Assembly: GCF_011440275.1 (NCBI RefSeq) | Contig: NZ_JAAOIV010000001.1 | Span: 124,001 to 188,000, forward strand | Origin: Metallococcus carri | GTDB lineage: Bacteria; Actinomycetota; Actinomycetes; Actinomycetales; Dermatophilaceae | Direction: 5' to 3' | Length of the DNA: 64,000 nt | Part shown: positions 54,552 to 63,495 of the stretch, in pieces | How positions within the stretch are numbered: position 1 is the first letter of the stretch | Layout: each line of letters starts with the position of its first letter | Program-made: the position numbers and the translations under genes | Notes under the pieces: model-generated | What the model was told of the DNA's origin: nothing | Databases searched by the model: none | Seen by the model: the letters and a program-made list of their open reading frames with translations, nothing else

Positions 54552-55687
54552 CGTTCGAGTCCGAGTCACGTCAACGGGCACGTCGTCGCCGCGCGAGCGG
54601 AGCCTTGGTCGACTTGGATGGCAAGCGCCTGTCGGTTGCGCGGCGCCTACGCAGGATGCAGCGGACCGCTCTGGCAGCGCAGACCAGTGTGACGGCAGCG
54701 GCCATCACCCAGTACGAGCGCGGTGGCCGGCCCACGAACACCGTCGCAGCGGAGCTGGCGTTGGCACTGGGCGTGCCGATCGAGTTCTTTCGGCAAGGCC
54801 GCCCTTTGACGGCGGTTTCCACTGGCGACGCTCACTTCCGGTCGCTCCGAGCCACACCGGCCATCTCCCGTGATCAGGCCCTGGCCTTCGCCGAGATCGC
54901 ACTGGCCGTCATCGAGGTCATCGAGCAGTACGTCGACCTCCCTCAGGTCACCGACATCATCGAGCCAGTCGACGACGAGCCCTCCCCGGCCCTGATCGCC
55001 TCCATCGCCACCGACACCCGTTCCCGACTCGGCGTGGAACCGGGGCCGGTCCCACACGTCGTCCGTCTCCTTGAGGCTCACGGCATCATCAGCCTGCGCT
55101 TGCCACCGGAGATCGATCCCCGCGTCGACGCGTTCTCCACCGAAGCCGGCCACCGACCCCTGGTGCTGCTCTCTCCGCTCAAGGACGACCGAGCACGAAG
55201 CCGCTTCGACGCCGCCCACGAACTCGGCCACCTCGTGATGCACCAAGACGTCGAGCCCGGGTCCAAGATCATCGAGACTCACGCACATCAGTTCGCTGCG
55301 GAGTTCCTGGCACCGACGCCAGAGCTTGAGCCGGACCTGCCACGCAAGGTCGACTGGGATGCGCTACTGCAAGCGAAGACCAAGTGGGGCATCAGTCTGG
55401 CTGCTCTCGTCTACCGATGCCACGCCATCGGACTATGGCGCGAACACAGCTACCGTCGCGCGAACCAGCACCTACGTAGCCAGGGCTACCCCGAACCCGG
55501 TCCGCTCGGTCCTCCTGAGTCCCCGTATCTGCTCGGCGCTGCCATCGATCTGCTCAACCAAGCAGGAACCACAACCGATGACTTGGCAAGAGCAAGCCGC
55601 TTCACCATCGAGCAGATCAACGACATCGTCGCGGCCGGTAGCGAGTCCAAGCCCCGGCTGCGCCTCGCCGTCGACCCCACACCCTGA
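54548..55687 (+). CDS. XRE helix-turn-helix regulator with ImmA/IrrE metallopeptidase domain
   Basis: The 379-residue protein starts at GTG 54548. An XRE-type HTH lies at about residues 25-80 (KRLSVARRLRRMQRTALAAQ, then SVTAAAITQYERGGRP), followed by a helical linker and an ImmA/IrrE domain with zinc motif AAHELGHLVMH at about residues 220-230 and a downstream glutamate in HAHQFAAEFLAPTPEL. Such proteins cleave or sense partners and relieve repression after DNA damage or phage attack. A regulator or antitoxin-like role for this cassette is inferred from position. Confidence 0.92.
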   Translation: MTFESESRQRARRRRASGALVDLDGKRLSVARRLRRMQRTALAAQTSVTAAAITQYERGGRPTNTVAAELALALGVPIEFFRQGRPLTAVSTGDAHFRSLRATPAISRDQALAFAEIALAVIEVIEQYVDLPQVTDIIEPVDDEPSPALIASIATDTRSRLGVEPGPVPHVVRLLEAHGIISLRLPPEIDPRVDAFSTEAGHRPLVLLSPLKDDRARSRFDAAHELGHLVMHQDVEPGSKIIETHAHQFAAEFLAPTPELEPDLPRKVDWDALLQAKTKWGISLAALVYRCHAIGLWREHSYRRANQHLRSQGYPEPGPLGPPESPYLLGAAIDLLNQAGTTTDDLARASRFTIEQINDIVAAGSESKPRLRLAVDPTP

Positions 55688-55714
55688 GCCGACCCTCTAG
55701 CCCTGGGAGAACCA

Positions 55715-55876
55715 ATGCGACTCCTTCCCGCTACAACTGAGCGCGCGGGTTCAGTCCTGATGGAGGAACCCACGCTGGGCATGTGCGCTCAAGACGGGCA
55801 CGGTGTGCGGCAGCGCACTCCCATGGCGCAGCCGGCCAGCGGAGCAAAGGCCCTCGCCGAAGGGGGCACGAGATGA
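55715..55876 (+). CDS. small ORF translationally coupled to the nuclease gene
   Basis: A 53-codon frame (MRLLPATTERAGSVLMEEPT...) has GGGAGA four bases before its ATG and ends in TGA overlapping the ATG of the following gene by 4 bases, like the other junctions of the cassette. It contains one cysteine and no recognisable fold. It could be a real small protein or a leader that couples translation; sequence alone cannot decide. Confidence 0.4.
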   Translation: MRLLPATTERAGSVLMEEPTLGMCAQDGHGVRQRTPMAQPASGAKALAEGGTR

Positions 55877-57327
55877 GGTTCAGCAGCGCCTTCGGTGTCA
55901 CCCACGGCAAGAAGAGTCCGTGGTTCAATCCCCTGCTTGACCAGGATACGCCGCTGTACGTCGACCCATTCCTGGTGTTCGACGACAACAAGCCCCTGTG
56001 GGCGGGAGCCAAGCAGGAAGTCACGGACTTCTTCGACGCCGCAGCACGTCTCATCGAGCAATCCAAGGGCAACCAGAACTCGCTCGCATACAAGAAGGCG
56101 CTCGAACTGCTGAGGTTCCCCGAACCCAACGAGTTCTGCCTCGGCCTGAGCATGGGCACCCCGCACGGCTCCGGGACGGGGCCCAAGTTCGCCCGCGAGG
56201 TGGCAGGCGTTCTCGACCTCGCACGTCAGTACGGGCACATCGAAGACCTCGCGTTCATCGCGGGCTTCAACCTCTTCACCGGGGGAATCGGCCTAGATCG
56301 GATCAGCGACATCCTCTGCAACATCCTCAAGCATCGATTCATCCGATACACCCAGAAGGTGTCCAAGAAACTCGGCGTCACGATGGAGCCCGTGACCGTC
56401 AAGCACCCCGGCTGGGACCGGCAGCGATCCAGGTGGCTTCCCGACGCCAAGATCGAACTACCGAAATCCCCTATCGGTGACGGTGGAGTTCTGCTCGCAC
56501 CCGAGCGGTTCTTGAAGGAAATCCCGACGGTAACTCCGGACGAGTTCTGGAGGTGGGCCGAGGTCCACGAAGGTCATCTTCTGCGACAAGACTTCAGCTA
56601 CGAGATCGCACAGGGCCTCAACCAGGCAGACCGCCGCGTCCTGGCACGGAGATTCGCCCGCAAGTATCCAGACAAGGCAGCCGACTACCTGCGACTGGTA
56701 GCACAGATGCCCCACCTGCCCTACGACGTCGAGATGGACCCGAAAGGCCTGGTGTTCTGGCGGGAGACCGGAGAGGCCGTGGGTAAGGCCTCGCCCATCA
56801 CCTCAGCCGACCTTCCTTCCCGGCAGCAGGAGTTCCCGGCGTTCGTCGAACTCCTCGCGGCACGCTTCCAGCATGCGGTCGAGAACACTGATCTGTGGCG
56901 CGCGCTGTGGGCCGCCGGAAGCCCGCAGAAAGAAGAGGTCATCCAGGCGATCGCCGGCGCGATGTGGACCGAAGCCTGCCGCGCCGCACAGGTTGACATC
57001 AGCCAGGAAGTCAACCGCGGCCGCAGCCCCGTCGACTTCAAATTCTCCAAGGGCTGGGAAGATCGCGCCCTTCTCGAAGTCAAAGTGATCCGCAGCAGTG
57101 GCTTCTTTAAGGGCGCCGCAACCCAGCTGCCCCAATACATGAAGACGGAGCAGATCAGCCATGGGGCGTACCTGTGCATCGGACACTACGACGAGGACTT
57201 CGCGCCAACGCGCATCAAGCGCGTCGAGGACACGATCGCCACTCTCGCGAAGGAAAAGGGCATCCAGATCAAACTCGTCCTAGTCGACGCCAGGCGAGAC
57301 AACAAAACCTCTGCGTCAAAGCAATAG
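55873..57327 (+). CDS. large protein with C-terminal PD-(D/E)XK-like nuclease domain
   Basis: From ATG 55873 the protein has 484 residues. The N-terminal part has SPWFNPLLDQDTPLYVDPFL, then a helical region of about 300 residues. The C-terminal domain shows a nuclease-like order: GRSPVDFKF (about residue 385), LLEVKV (about 400) and QLPQYMKTE (about 418), matching D...ExK...Q of restriction-endonuclease folds. I see no helicase or methylase motif. Together with the XRE-ImmA gene upstream it looks like the effector of a compact, possibly defensive cassette. Confidence 0.82.
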   Translation: MRFSSAFGVTHGKKSPWFNPLLDQDTPLYVDPFLVFDDNKPLWAGAKQEVTDFFDAAARLIEQSKGNQNSLAYKKALELLRFPEPNEFCLGLSMGTPHGSGTGPKFAREVAGVLDLARQYGHIEDLAFIAGFNLFTGGIGLDRISDILCNILKHRFIRYTQKVSKKLGVTMEPVTVKHPGWDRQRSRWLPDAKIELPKSPIGDGGVLLAPERFLKEIPTVTPDEFWRWAEVHEGHLLRQDFSYEIAQGLNQADRRVLARRFARKYPDKAADYLRLVAQMPHLPYDVEMDPKGLVFWRETGEAVGKASPITSADLPSRQQEFPAFVELLAARFQHAVENTDLWRALWAAGSPQKEEVIQAIAGAMWTEACRAAQVDISQEVNRGRSPVDFKFSKGWEDRALLEVKVIRSSGFFKGAATQLPQYMKTEQISHGAYLCIGHYDEDFAPTRIKRVEDTIATLAKEKGIQIKLVLVDARRDNKTSASKQ

Positions 57328-57909
57328 ACGACGCCGGTCTCAGAACTATTCTTCGAGACACGTAATAAGGCGCACCGCCTCCTGGTCAGGAGCCAGCCAA
57401 CCAAGAATGCGGTTGCAGACGTCGCCAACCTCAACTCCGGCAGCCGACTCTTCGGTGCCTCATCTGCAATCGGCTGGAGCCAGCATCACCGCGCTGCCCG
57501 GTCTCTACGTCATCGGGCCGCCGGGGTAGATCCTGGTGATGATCTCGACCACGAGGTTCAGGAGAGCTTCGCCTCGTCCGCCGTCACTGGCGGGTGGGAG
57601 GGCACCACCGCGAGCGAGCGGCTGGCAGCCGCGCGTCTGGCGAGATCGATCCACGAACGCCTCACCGACGACCCCGTGGCTGCGAAGGGCGAGTAGTCAT
57701 CGGCCCGAGAATGCATGTCAGTGATGATGGAGACGCAGTAGAACCTGTCACGGCTCGGCCACAGGATCGTGCGACGGCCTATGCCAGCGCGCTCGATCAG
57801 GCCGTCCCGATCGCTACCGGGCGACGTCGACATCGTCCAGAAGGAGCGTGGCCGCGCTGACACTGCGACGTGGCACGATCGGAACCAGTTGCCAACCGGG
57901 CGGGGGCTC
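57328..57909. other. gene-poor stretch with possible coding remnants
   Basis: No intact gene is supported. A plus-strand frame ending at TAG 57694-57696 reads EVQESFASSAVTGGWEG and TTASERLAAARLARSIHERL with coding-like composition but no start codon, and an adjoining frame upstream gives SAGASITALPGLYVIGPPG. These look like pieces of one decayed gene. The rest, including 57700-57909, shows nothing. Confidence 0.4.
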
Positions 57910-58277
57910 ATGGTGGACACAGAGAAGTGGCTTAATCGGCGCGAGGTACCGGCCGATGCCGGGCCGCTTGCGGCCCGACTGGAACAGCTGTGCTCGGGCT
58001 GTGACGGTACCGGTGTGCTGGTCAGCGAGGCGTGGGAGGAATGGGACCGCCGGCAGACGCGCCTACAGCTGCGACGCTCCGGGGCGGAAGGAAGCACCGT
58101 GCTGGCCGCAATGCTCGATCAGAGCCTGACCGAGCACGAACAACGTCGGCCGATGCACCGGCGAGAGGTGCCTGTGAGGACTGCGGCGGGGCCGGGACGG
58201 TACCGACTGCCGAGGGTGAGGAGCTTCTGGCGTACCTCCGTCGACATTTGCACAGCGAGAAGAAGCGACGACCATAG
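57910..58277 (+). pseudogene. frameshifted small zinc-ribbon-like protein
   Basis: From ATG 57910 the frame gives MVDTEKWLNRREVPADAGPL and LCSGCDGTGVLVSEAWEEWD, then near 58170 the coding signal moves to another frame with CEDCGGAGTVPTAEGEELLA and YLRRHLHSEKKRRP. Each half carries one CxxCxGxG motif, so the intact product would have a DnaJ-like or tRNA-type zinc ribbon. A single frameshift separates them: mutation, sequencing error or, less likely, programmed shift. Confidence 0.6.
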
Positions 58278-58319
58278 AAGGCGCATCCCAAAGCGGCCGG
58301 GGCACGGCAACTCGTGTCG

Positions 58320-59330
58320 CTAGAGACTGCGGTCGGGAAAGGTCGCAATATGCTCATAGCGGTAGGAGAACTCCGAACTCAGCGACGTGCGATCAAGCCG
58401 CTGGTTCGGCGCTGCTCCTTGTTTAAGCATCCGTGTCACGTCGGCGGACTCGGTCACGATCTGTGCCTTGCCCTCGCGCAGGAGACGGTGCGGCCCGGCA
58501 CTTGTAACGCTGGTGATCGGCCCGGGCACCGCGCCCACCCGGCGTCCCAGCGCCCGTGCCTCGGCGGCGAGGTTCAGGGAACCTGATCGAGCGGCGGCTT
58601 CGACGATGACGCTGGCCCCCGACAGGGCAGCCATGATCCGGCCGCGGGCAAGGAACCGGTGCCGTGTTGGGGTCGCTCCTGGTGGCAGCTCGCTGAGTAG
58701 GAGACCGACATCGCCAACGCGGTCTAGCAGCTCACGGTGCCCGGCCGGGTAGGGACGGTCGACACCGCCTGCGAGCACGGCGATCGTCTCTCCACCTACC
58801 GCGATGGCTGCTCGGTGCGCGGCACCTTCGATTCCGTACGCGCCACCGGCGACGATTATGCGCCCGTGCGAGGCGAGGTCGGAGGAGATCGAGCCGGCAA
58901 CGTGCTCGCCGTACGCGGTGGCCGCGCGAGCGCCGGCAAGCGTCACCCGATCGGTGAACGGACGGGCCAGCAACGGGGCCGTGCCCCGCGTCCACAGCGC
59001 GTACGGCGCTCTGTCGCCGAGGTCGTTCACGGATGCGAGCCAGTCGGTGTCTCCAGGGGCAAGGACCCCGAGCCCGGTTTGCTCAGCGGTCTTGAGGCGT
59101 GTAGCGACGGCGGCGGTGTGTCGTGTCGGTATGAGGCGGTCGCGCCAGGTGCGTGCGTCTTCCCGGTTCATGCCTGGCACTGGACTGTCACCGTCGATGA
59201 GGCTCAGTGTTGCGACCGCGCCGACGCGGGAGAGGACGCGTCCAGTGATCGGGTCGTTGGGCTCGACGATCATCGTGAGCACCATGCGCGCGGTGAGTTC
59301 ATCTCGGGTCAGGTCGGCGGTGGGCGCCAT
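58320..59330 (-). CDS. DprA-like DNA processing protein (island paralogue)
   Basis: The 336-residue protein is a second DprA, clearly diverged from the host copy at 50.7-51.8 kb. The core has AATAYGEHVAGSISSDLASH, GGAYGIEGAAHRAAI, LAGGVDRPYPAGHRELLDRV, SELPPGATPTRHRFLARGRI and VIVEAAARSGSLNLA. The C-terminal winged helix of host DprA is missing, replaced by a short tail. ATG 59330 has GAGGAG six bases upstream; GTG 59360 is possible. On a relaxase-bearing island it may protect or process incoming single-stranded DNA. Confidence 0.9.
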   Translation of the reverse strand: MAPTADLTRDELTARMVLTMIVEPNDPITGRVLSRVGAVATLSLIDGDSPVPGMNREDARTWRDRLIPTRHTAAVATRLKTAEQTGLGVLAPGDTDWLASVNDLGDRAPYALWTRGTAPLLARPFTDRVTLAGARAATAYGEHVAGSISSDLASHGRIIVAGGAYGIEGAAHRAAIAVGGETIAVLAGGVDRPYPAGHRELLDRVGDVGLLLSELPPGATPTRHRFLARGRIMAALSGASVIVEAAARSGSLNLAAEARALGRRVGAVPGPITSVTSAGPHRLLREGKAQIVTESADVTRMLKQGAAPNQRLDRTSLSSEFSYRYEHIATFPDRSL

Positions 59331-59414
59331 GATGGGCTCCTCTTCTCGGTCGGATGTCACCGAGAAGGTGCGCCAGGCTCGCTGCTGGATTGACGCCGGT
59401 CGGGTTTCGACAGA

Positions 59415-59759
59415 TCAGACGAGGGCTTCGGCGGGGCGGCTTGCCGCCCGTCGCGCGCGCCGTTCAGCCGCGCGGGCGCGGATCAGGAGGGCGACACTGA
59501 CTGGTCCCATGATGGCGAACTTCAATGCGTTCCAAATGAACAAGAAGACGAGCACGTACAGCCAGTCTGGTGCCCCGTCGTCGATGAGCACGGTCAGAAC
59601 GCTCGCGGCGTACAGGTAGGGGATGGCTAGCAGCATGGCCGGGACACCCCACTTCAGGCCGCGCCGGGTACGGATCGCATCGAGTGCGATATTCGTGGGC
59701 ATGTATCGGCGCAGGAAGTAGCGGGTGTTGGCGCTTGCGGTCCAGATCAGACGGATCAT
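59415..59759 (-). CDS. small membrane protein of conjugative elements
   Basis: The 114-residue protein from ATG 59759 (AGGAGAGGA upstream) has two to three hydrophobic segments (AMLLAIPYLYAASVLTVLI, LYVLVFLFIWNALKFAIMG) and a basic Arg/Ala-rich C-terminus. The pattern YMPTNIALDAIRTRRGLKWG recurs in small proteins I associate with actinobacterial conjugative elements near traA-type relaxases. Function unknown; it may be part of the transfer apparatus or an entry-exclusion factor. Confidence 0.75.
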   Translation of the reverse strand: MIRLIWTASANTRYFLRRYMPTNIALDAIRTRRGLKWGVPAMLLAIPYLYAASVLTVLIDDGAPDWLYVLVFLFIWNALKFAIMGPVSVALLIRARAAERRARRAASRPAEALV

Positions 59760-59937
59760 CGCGGACAGTCCTCTCCTGTGGGGTTCGGTAGCGAACAAAC
59801 TCCTTGAGAGGGCCTTCGCCGAAGCATAGCCATGCCGTTGAGCTCTTCAACGGCGCGTGACTACTGCGCTACGTACATCTGATCTTAATGGGAAATCCCG
59901 GACAAGTGGAAGGGGACGGGGAGCGCGTGCCTCGTAC

Positions 59938-62900
59938 CTACAATGTCGGTGATTGCCGTTCGGGCGTGCGGCGAGGCATCTGGCGCGGTGTCACGTTCCC
60001 GTCGGCCGTGATCTGAGCGGCGAGATTGAGGGAGCGACGGGCTCGCGCGGCGTCGACCTTCTGTGCTGTCGACTCCGGTGGTGCGCCGAGGGTTGCATCG
60101 TCGGTGACGTTGTACCTGTCGCGATAGGCGGCGATCACGCGGGCCTGCTCCCGCCATGCGGAGGCCTTACGTGCCTCGCGGGGTGGGGTCCCGAGCGGTT
60201 GCGTCCAGGGGGCTTGTACATCCAGGGCAGCGTCAAGTACGGCGTCGGCGCGGGCTTCGATCAGCTCCCGCCGGTCGTTGAGTGCCTGGCGCATGTCCTC
60301 GGACATCGGCCCGTCTGCGTACGGGATAAGCCCGGTGATCAGTCGCGGGGCCTGGCGCGTGCGACCGGAACCGGCGGGGCGGGCAGTGGCGCGGACGACA
60401 CGATGGTGGAGAACGGCAGCGATGTCGTCGGCGTCGTCGAACCCGCGCGCTTGGACCAGGCGCGGGAGCAACTGGTCCATGTCGTGGTGGTTCGCCTCCG
60501 CGCGCCGTAGCTCGGCGGTGAGCGCCCCGAAAGCCTCCGACTCGATGACCGTCTCGGACTGTTCCTCGGTGAGGCCGGAGGCGCGGATGAGCGTGGCCCA
60601 GCGGTCGTGCTGGGCGACGGCTGCGATGGTCTCGTACTCGGCGGCGAGCTGGGCGATGGAACCCCAGGTGTCTTGCTCGGCGGTGATGGTCTCGTGGGCG
60701 GACAGTTCGGCGCCGGTGTGTTGGAGCACCCCGTGGAGCACGGTCCGAGCGGTGGCGTCGGGGTTGTCACCGGGGTGCGGGTGGGCATGGTCGTCGGGCC
60801 GGTCGAGGATCACATACGCCTGGTTGGATTGTCGGCCGCGGGTCATGGCGACGTAGAGGTTCTCCCGCGTCGTGGTCGACTCCACCAGCACATGCGCGCT
60901 GTCGGTGGTGAGACCTTGGGCGCGGTGCCCGGTGACCGCGTATCCCAGGTCGACCTGCTCGGCCACATACGACGCAGGAAGAACGATCGAGCCGCCGAAA
61001 TGGCGTCCGGTCGGGCGGATGGTGATCGAGCCGTCGTCGCGGACGTTCGTGATGGTCCAGGTGTCGCCGTTACGCACCCACGTCTTGTGGTTGCGGAGGC
61101 GGCGGTCGTTGCGGCGGGTGATGATCGTGTCCCCGACTCCGGCGGTGGTGCCGTCGTTCAGCTCAACCTCGCGGCCCGGTGTCAGCGTGCCGTCGAGGAT
61201 GAGGTCGGCACGCGCCCGCTGGTTCAGGGTCGTGACGTCGTCGCGGGTCTCGGCGATGAGCACCGAGACGAGGCCGTGGTCGCGGTCGGCGCACCAGGCG
61301 GCGTAGGCGGCGTCGCTCATAAGTTCGGCGTCGCCGTCGTGGATGCGGTCGTGTTCGAGGTAGGTGTCAATGACTTCGGTGTGACCGTGGCGGAGTGCCA
61401 GGGAGGCGGTCTTTTCCCAGGCGTGGGTGAATCGGTGGACGTCGACCAGCTCGGGAGCATCGTCCCGGTCGTTGACGAGCAGGGAGAAGGCGCCGCCGGC
61501 GTCGACGGACTGAAGTTGGGCGTAGTCCCCGACGAGCAGAACCTTCGCACCCGCATCTTCGGCGAGGGCGGTGATCCGGTCCAGGGACAAGGTGCCGGCC
61601 AGGGATGCCTCGTCGAGGATGACGAGTTGCCCCGCCTGGAACGTGGTGCCGTGGGCGAGGTGGTTGGTCCACCACTTTGCGGTGTTCTCCGTGGCGATAC
61701 CGAGGTCGTCGGCCAGCACTTGTGCGGCCACGGCCGAGGGGGCCAGGCCGACCACCGAGCCCGGGCCGTGGTGCTTCTCCCAGGCGCGCCGCAGGGCGGA
61801 CATGGCGGTGGTCTTTCCTGCCCCAGCTGGACCGACCAGCACGTCGATCACGCGACCCGAAACTGCAACCTTCGTCAGCGCCTGGGCCTGATCCTCGCTG
61901 AGCATCCGCCTCTCGCTGTCGGGGCGGGCGACGATCCGCTCCATCGTCTCCACCGGGACTGTCGGTGCGGTGAGGGTGCGGGAGCGGTCGAGCAGCCGGT
62001 CCTCGGCAGCGAGGAGGTCTTCGGCGGAGAACGCCGTGGAGTGCTTGGGCCGGAACACGCTCGTCCCGTCGACGCGACGGAAGACAGCAGGGCTGGCGGC
62101 CAACTCGGGCGGGGTGAGCCGAAGCGAGGCCTTTTCGGCGGCATCGACGACCATCCCGACGATCGCCTCGCGATCCCGTGTGCTGGCGAACCTCCATCCC
62201 ATGGTCTGTCTTGAGGCTTCGGCGTGCAGGTTCCACCGCCGCCACGTCGACCGTTTCTCACCGACCACGGCCACCACCGCGGCCCCGAGTGCCGCAACTG
62301 TCTCCAGCGGTACATCATCAGCCCGCAACACCGCCGGGGTATCGGTGCCGGTCACGCCGCGCGCCCACGCCGTGGCATCGTGCCCGAGGAGGACGCTGGC
62401 ACGGGTGCGCCACTGCTCGGTGAGGTCGGCCAGTGACCGGACCTGCTTGTCGGGTCGGGTGGCGAGGGTGGCTTGGGCGCGCAGCTTCACGATCGTCGCC
62501 GCCGAGGGCCGCCGGCCATGCTCGGTGACGTACTCGGCGATGAGCCGATCGGCCTCGACCTCGATGTCGTGCGAGCGGGTCGAGAAGGCTGCAATCAGTG
62601 TCTCCGGGACTGCGGTGATTTCCCAGGAGGGGTTGCGGTCCCGTCCTCGCTCCCGTGCCTCCCAGCCGAGGCCGAAGGTGCGGGTGAGCCGGTCGGCCAG
62701 CACCGCGTTGTAATGCTCGGACAGGGAAACCACGGCGGCGTGCATCGGCCGTCCGTCCAGCGACCGCCACCGCCCGTCCATCGCTGTCTGGACCTTGTTG
62801 CTGACCACGACGTGAGTGTGGAGCTGCGGGTCGCCGGCGCGGGAGTCGTAGTGGTCGAACCCGGTGGCGATCAGCCCGGTCACATCGACCTGGGCGACCG

Positions 62901-63495
62901 CACCATCGCCGGCCGCCGTGATACCGGTGCGGGTGGCCGCGACCTCGCGTTCCATGAAGTCCACCACCTCCGCGACCGCCTCATGGTGGGCCTGGGCGAT
63001 CAACGCCTGCGCCCCCGCGTCGGCCACTCCCCAGAGCACCGAGACCGACTTCGGCACCGAGAAGGTGTAGTCGAACCCGGCCACCGCCCGCCGACTCCCC
63101 CGCGCGGTCTCCTCGGCTTCAATTTGCGCGATCGCTTCGGCCCGGCCTGCTGGCCCTAACTCAACCGGCAGTTGGTCGACGCGCTGCTTGATGCGCTCGG
63201 TGACTGGGGCGTAGTCCGGGAAGGCCCTTCCGAGCGGTTCACCGGTGACGGGGTCGCGGCCCATCCCGACCAAGAGCTGGAGCTGCGGCTCCGAAACCTG
63301 GTCCCCGGTCGCGAGCTGACCACCACCCAAGCCGGCGAGGCCGGAGCCGAGCCACCGTCCCGGCGGGGTACCTTCCTCCGCGTAGTATCGCGTCAACGGC
63401 GTCGACAGCGACCGGTCACCATCCGCGGCGGCTACGCTGCGAAGCAGGTACTTGTAGCCGTCACCGGCACTCATCACGCGCATCGAAACCGTCAT
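59938..63495 (-). CDS. MobF-family relaxase/helicase (TraA-like)
   Basis: The 1185-residue protein nicks and unwinds DNA for conjugation. The N-terminal relaxase domain has Tyr14/Tyr16 (GYKYLLR) and Tyr37/38 (RYYAEEGT) as candidate nucleophiles and the metal-binding His set HYDSR (His215) and LHTHVV (His226, His228). The C-terminal SF1 helicase has Walker A GPAGAGKTT, DEAS-type Walker B (ILDEASLAG), VGDYAQLQSV and GYAVTGHRAQGLTTDSAHV. ATG 63495 is the longest family-like start; ATG 63483 follows. No stop or frameshift is seen, so it appears functional. Confidence 0.95.
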   Translation of the reverse strand: MTVSMRVMSAGDGYKYLLRSVAAADGDRSLSTPLTRYYAEEGTPPGRWLGSGLAGLGGGQLATGDQVSEPQLQLLVGMGRDPVTGEPLGRAFPDYAPVTERIKQRVDQLPVELGPAGRAEAIAQIEAEETARGSRRAVAGFDYTFSVPKSVSVLWGVADAGAQALIAQAHHEAVAEVVDFMEREVAATRTGITAAGDGAVAQVDVTGLIATGFDHYDSRAGDPQLHTHVVVSNKVQTAMDGRWRSLDGRPMHAAVVSLSEHYNAVLADRLTRTFGLGWEARERGRDRNPSWEITAVPETLIAAFSTRSHDIEVEADRLIAEYVTEHGRRPSAATIVKLRAQATLATRPDKQVRSLADLTEQWRTRASVLLGHDATAWARGVTGTDTPAVLRADDVPLETVAALGAAVVAVVGEKRSTWRRWNLHAEASRQTMGWRFASTRDREAIVGMVVDAAEKASLRLTPPELAASPAVFRRVDGTSVFRPKHSTAFSAEDLLAAEDRLLDRSRTLTAPTVPVETMERIVARPDSERRMLSEDQAQALTKVAVSGRVIDVLVGPAGAGKTTAMSALRRAWEKHHGPGSVVGLAPSAVAAQVLADDLGIATENTAKWWTNHLAHGTTFQAGQLVILDEASLAGTLSLDRITALAEDAGAKVLLVGDYAQLQSVDAGGAFSLLVNDRDDAPELVDVHRFTHAWEKTASLALRHGHTEVIDTYLEHDRIHDGDAELMSDAAYAAWCADRDHGLVSVLIAETRDDVTTLNQRARADLILDGTLTPGREVELNDGTTAGVGDTIITRRNDRRLRNHKTWVRNGDTWTITNVRDDGSITIRPTGRHFGGSIVLPASYVAEQVDLGYAVTGHRAQGLTTDSAHVLVESTTTRENLYVAMTRGRQSNQAYVILDRPDDHAHPHPGDNPDATARTVLHGVLQHTGAELSAHETITAEQDTWGSIAQLAAEYETIAAVAQHDRWATLIRASGLTEEQSETVIESEAFGALTAELRRAEANHHDMDQLLPRLVQARGFDDADDIAAVLHHRVVRATARPAGSGRTRQAPRLITGLIPYADGPMSEDMRQALNDRRELIEARADAVLDAALDVQAPWTQPLGTPPREARKASAWREQARVIAAYRDRYNVTDDATLGAPPESTAQKVDAARARRSLNLAAQITADGNVTPRQMPRRTPERQSPTL

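Noticed and set aside
57558-58097. Minus-strand 179-codon frame
   Set aside because: Ser/Arg/Pro-rich without motif, opposite the more convincing plus-strand zinc-ribbon frame.
61600-61625. GTCGAGGA-type match between comM junction and the relaxase gene, considered as an attachment repeat
   Set aside because: In both genes it encodes the LDE of a Walker B motif, so the match is explained by protein conservation.
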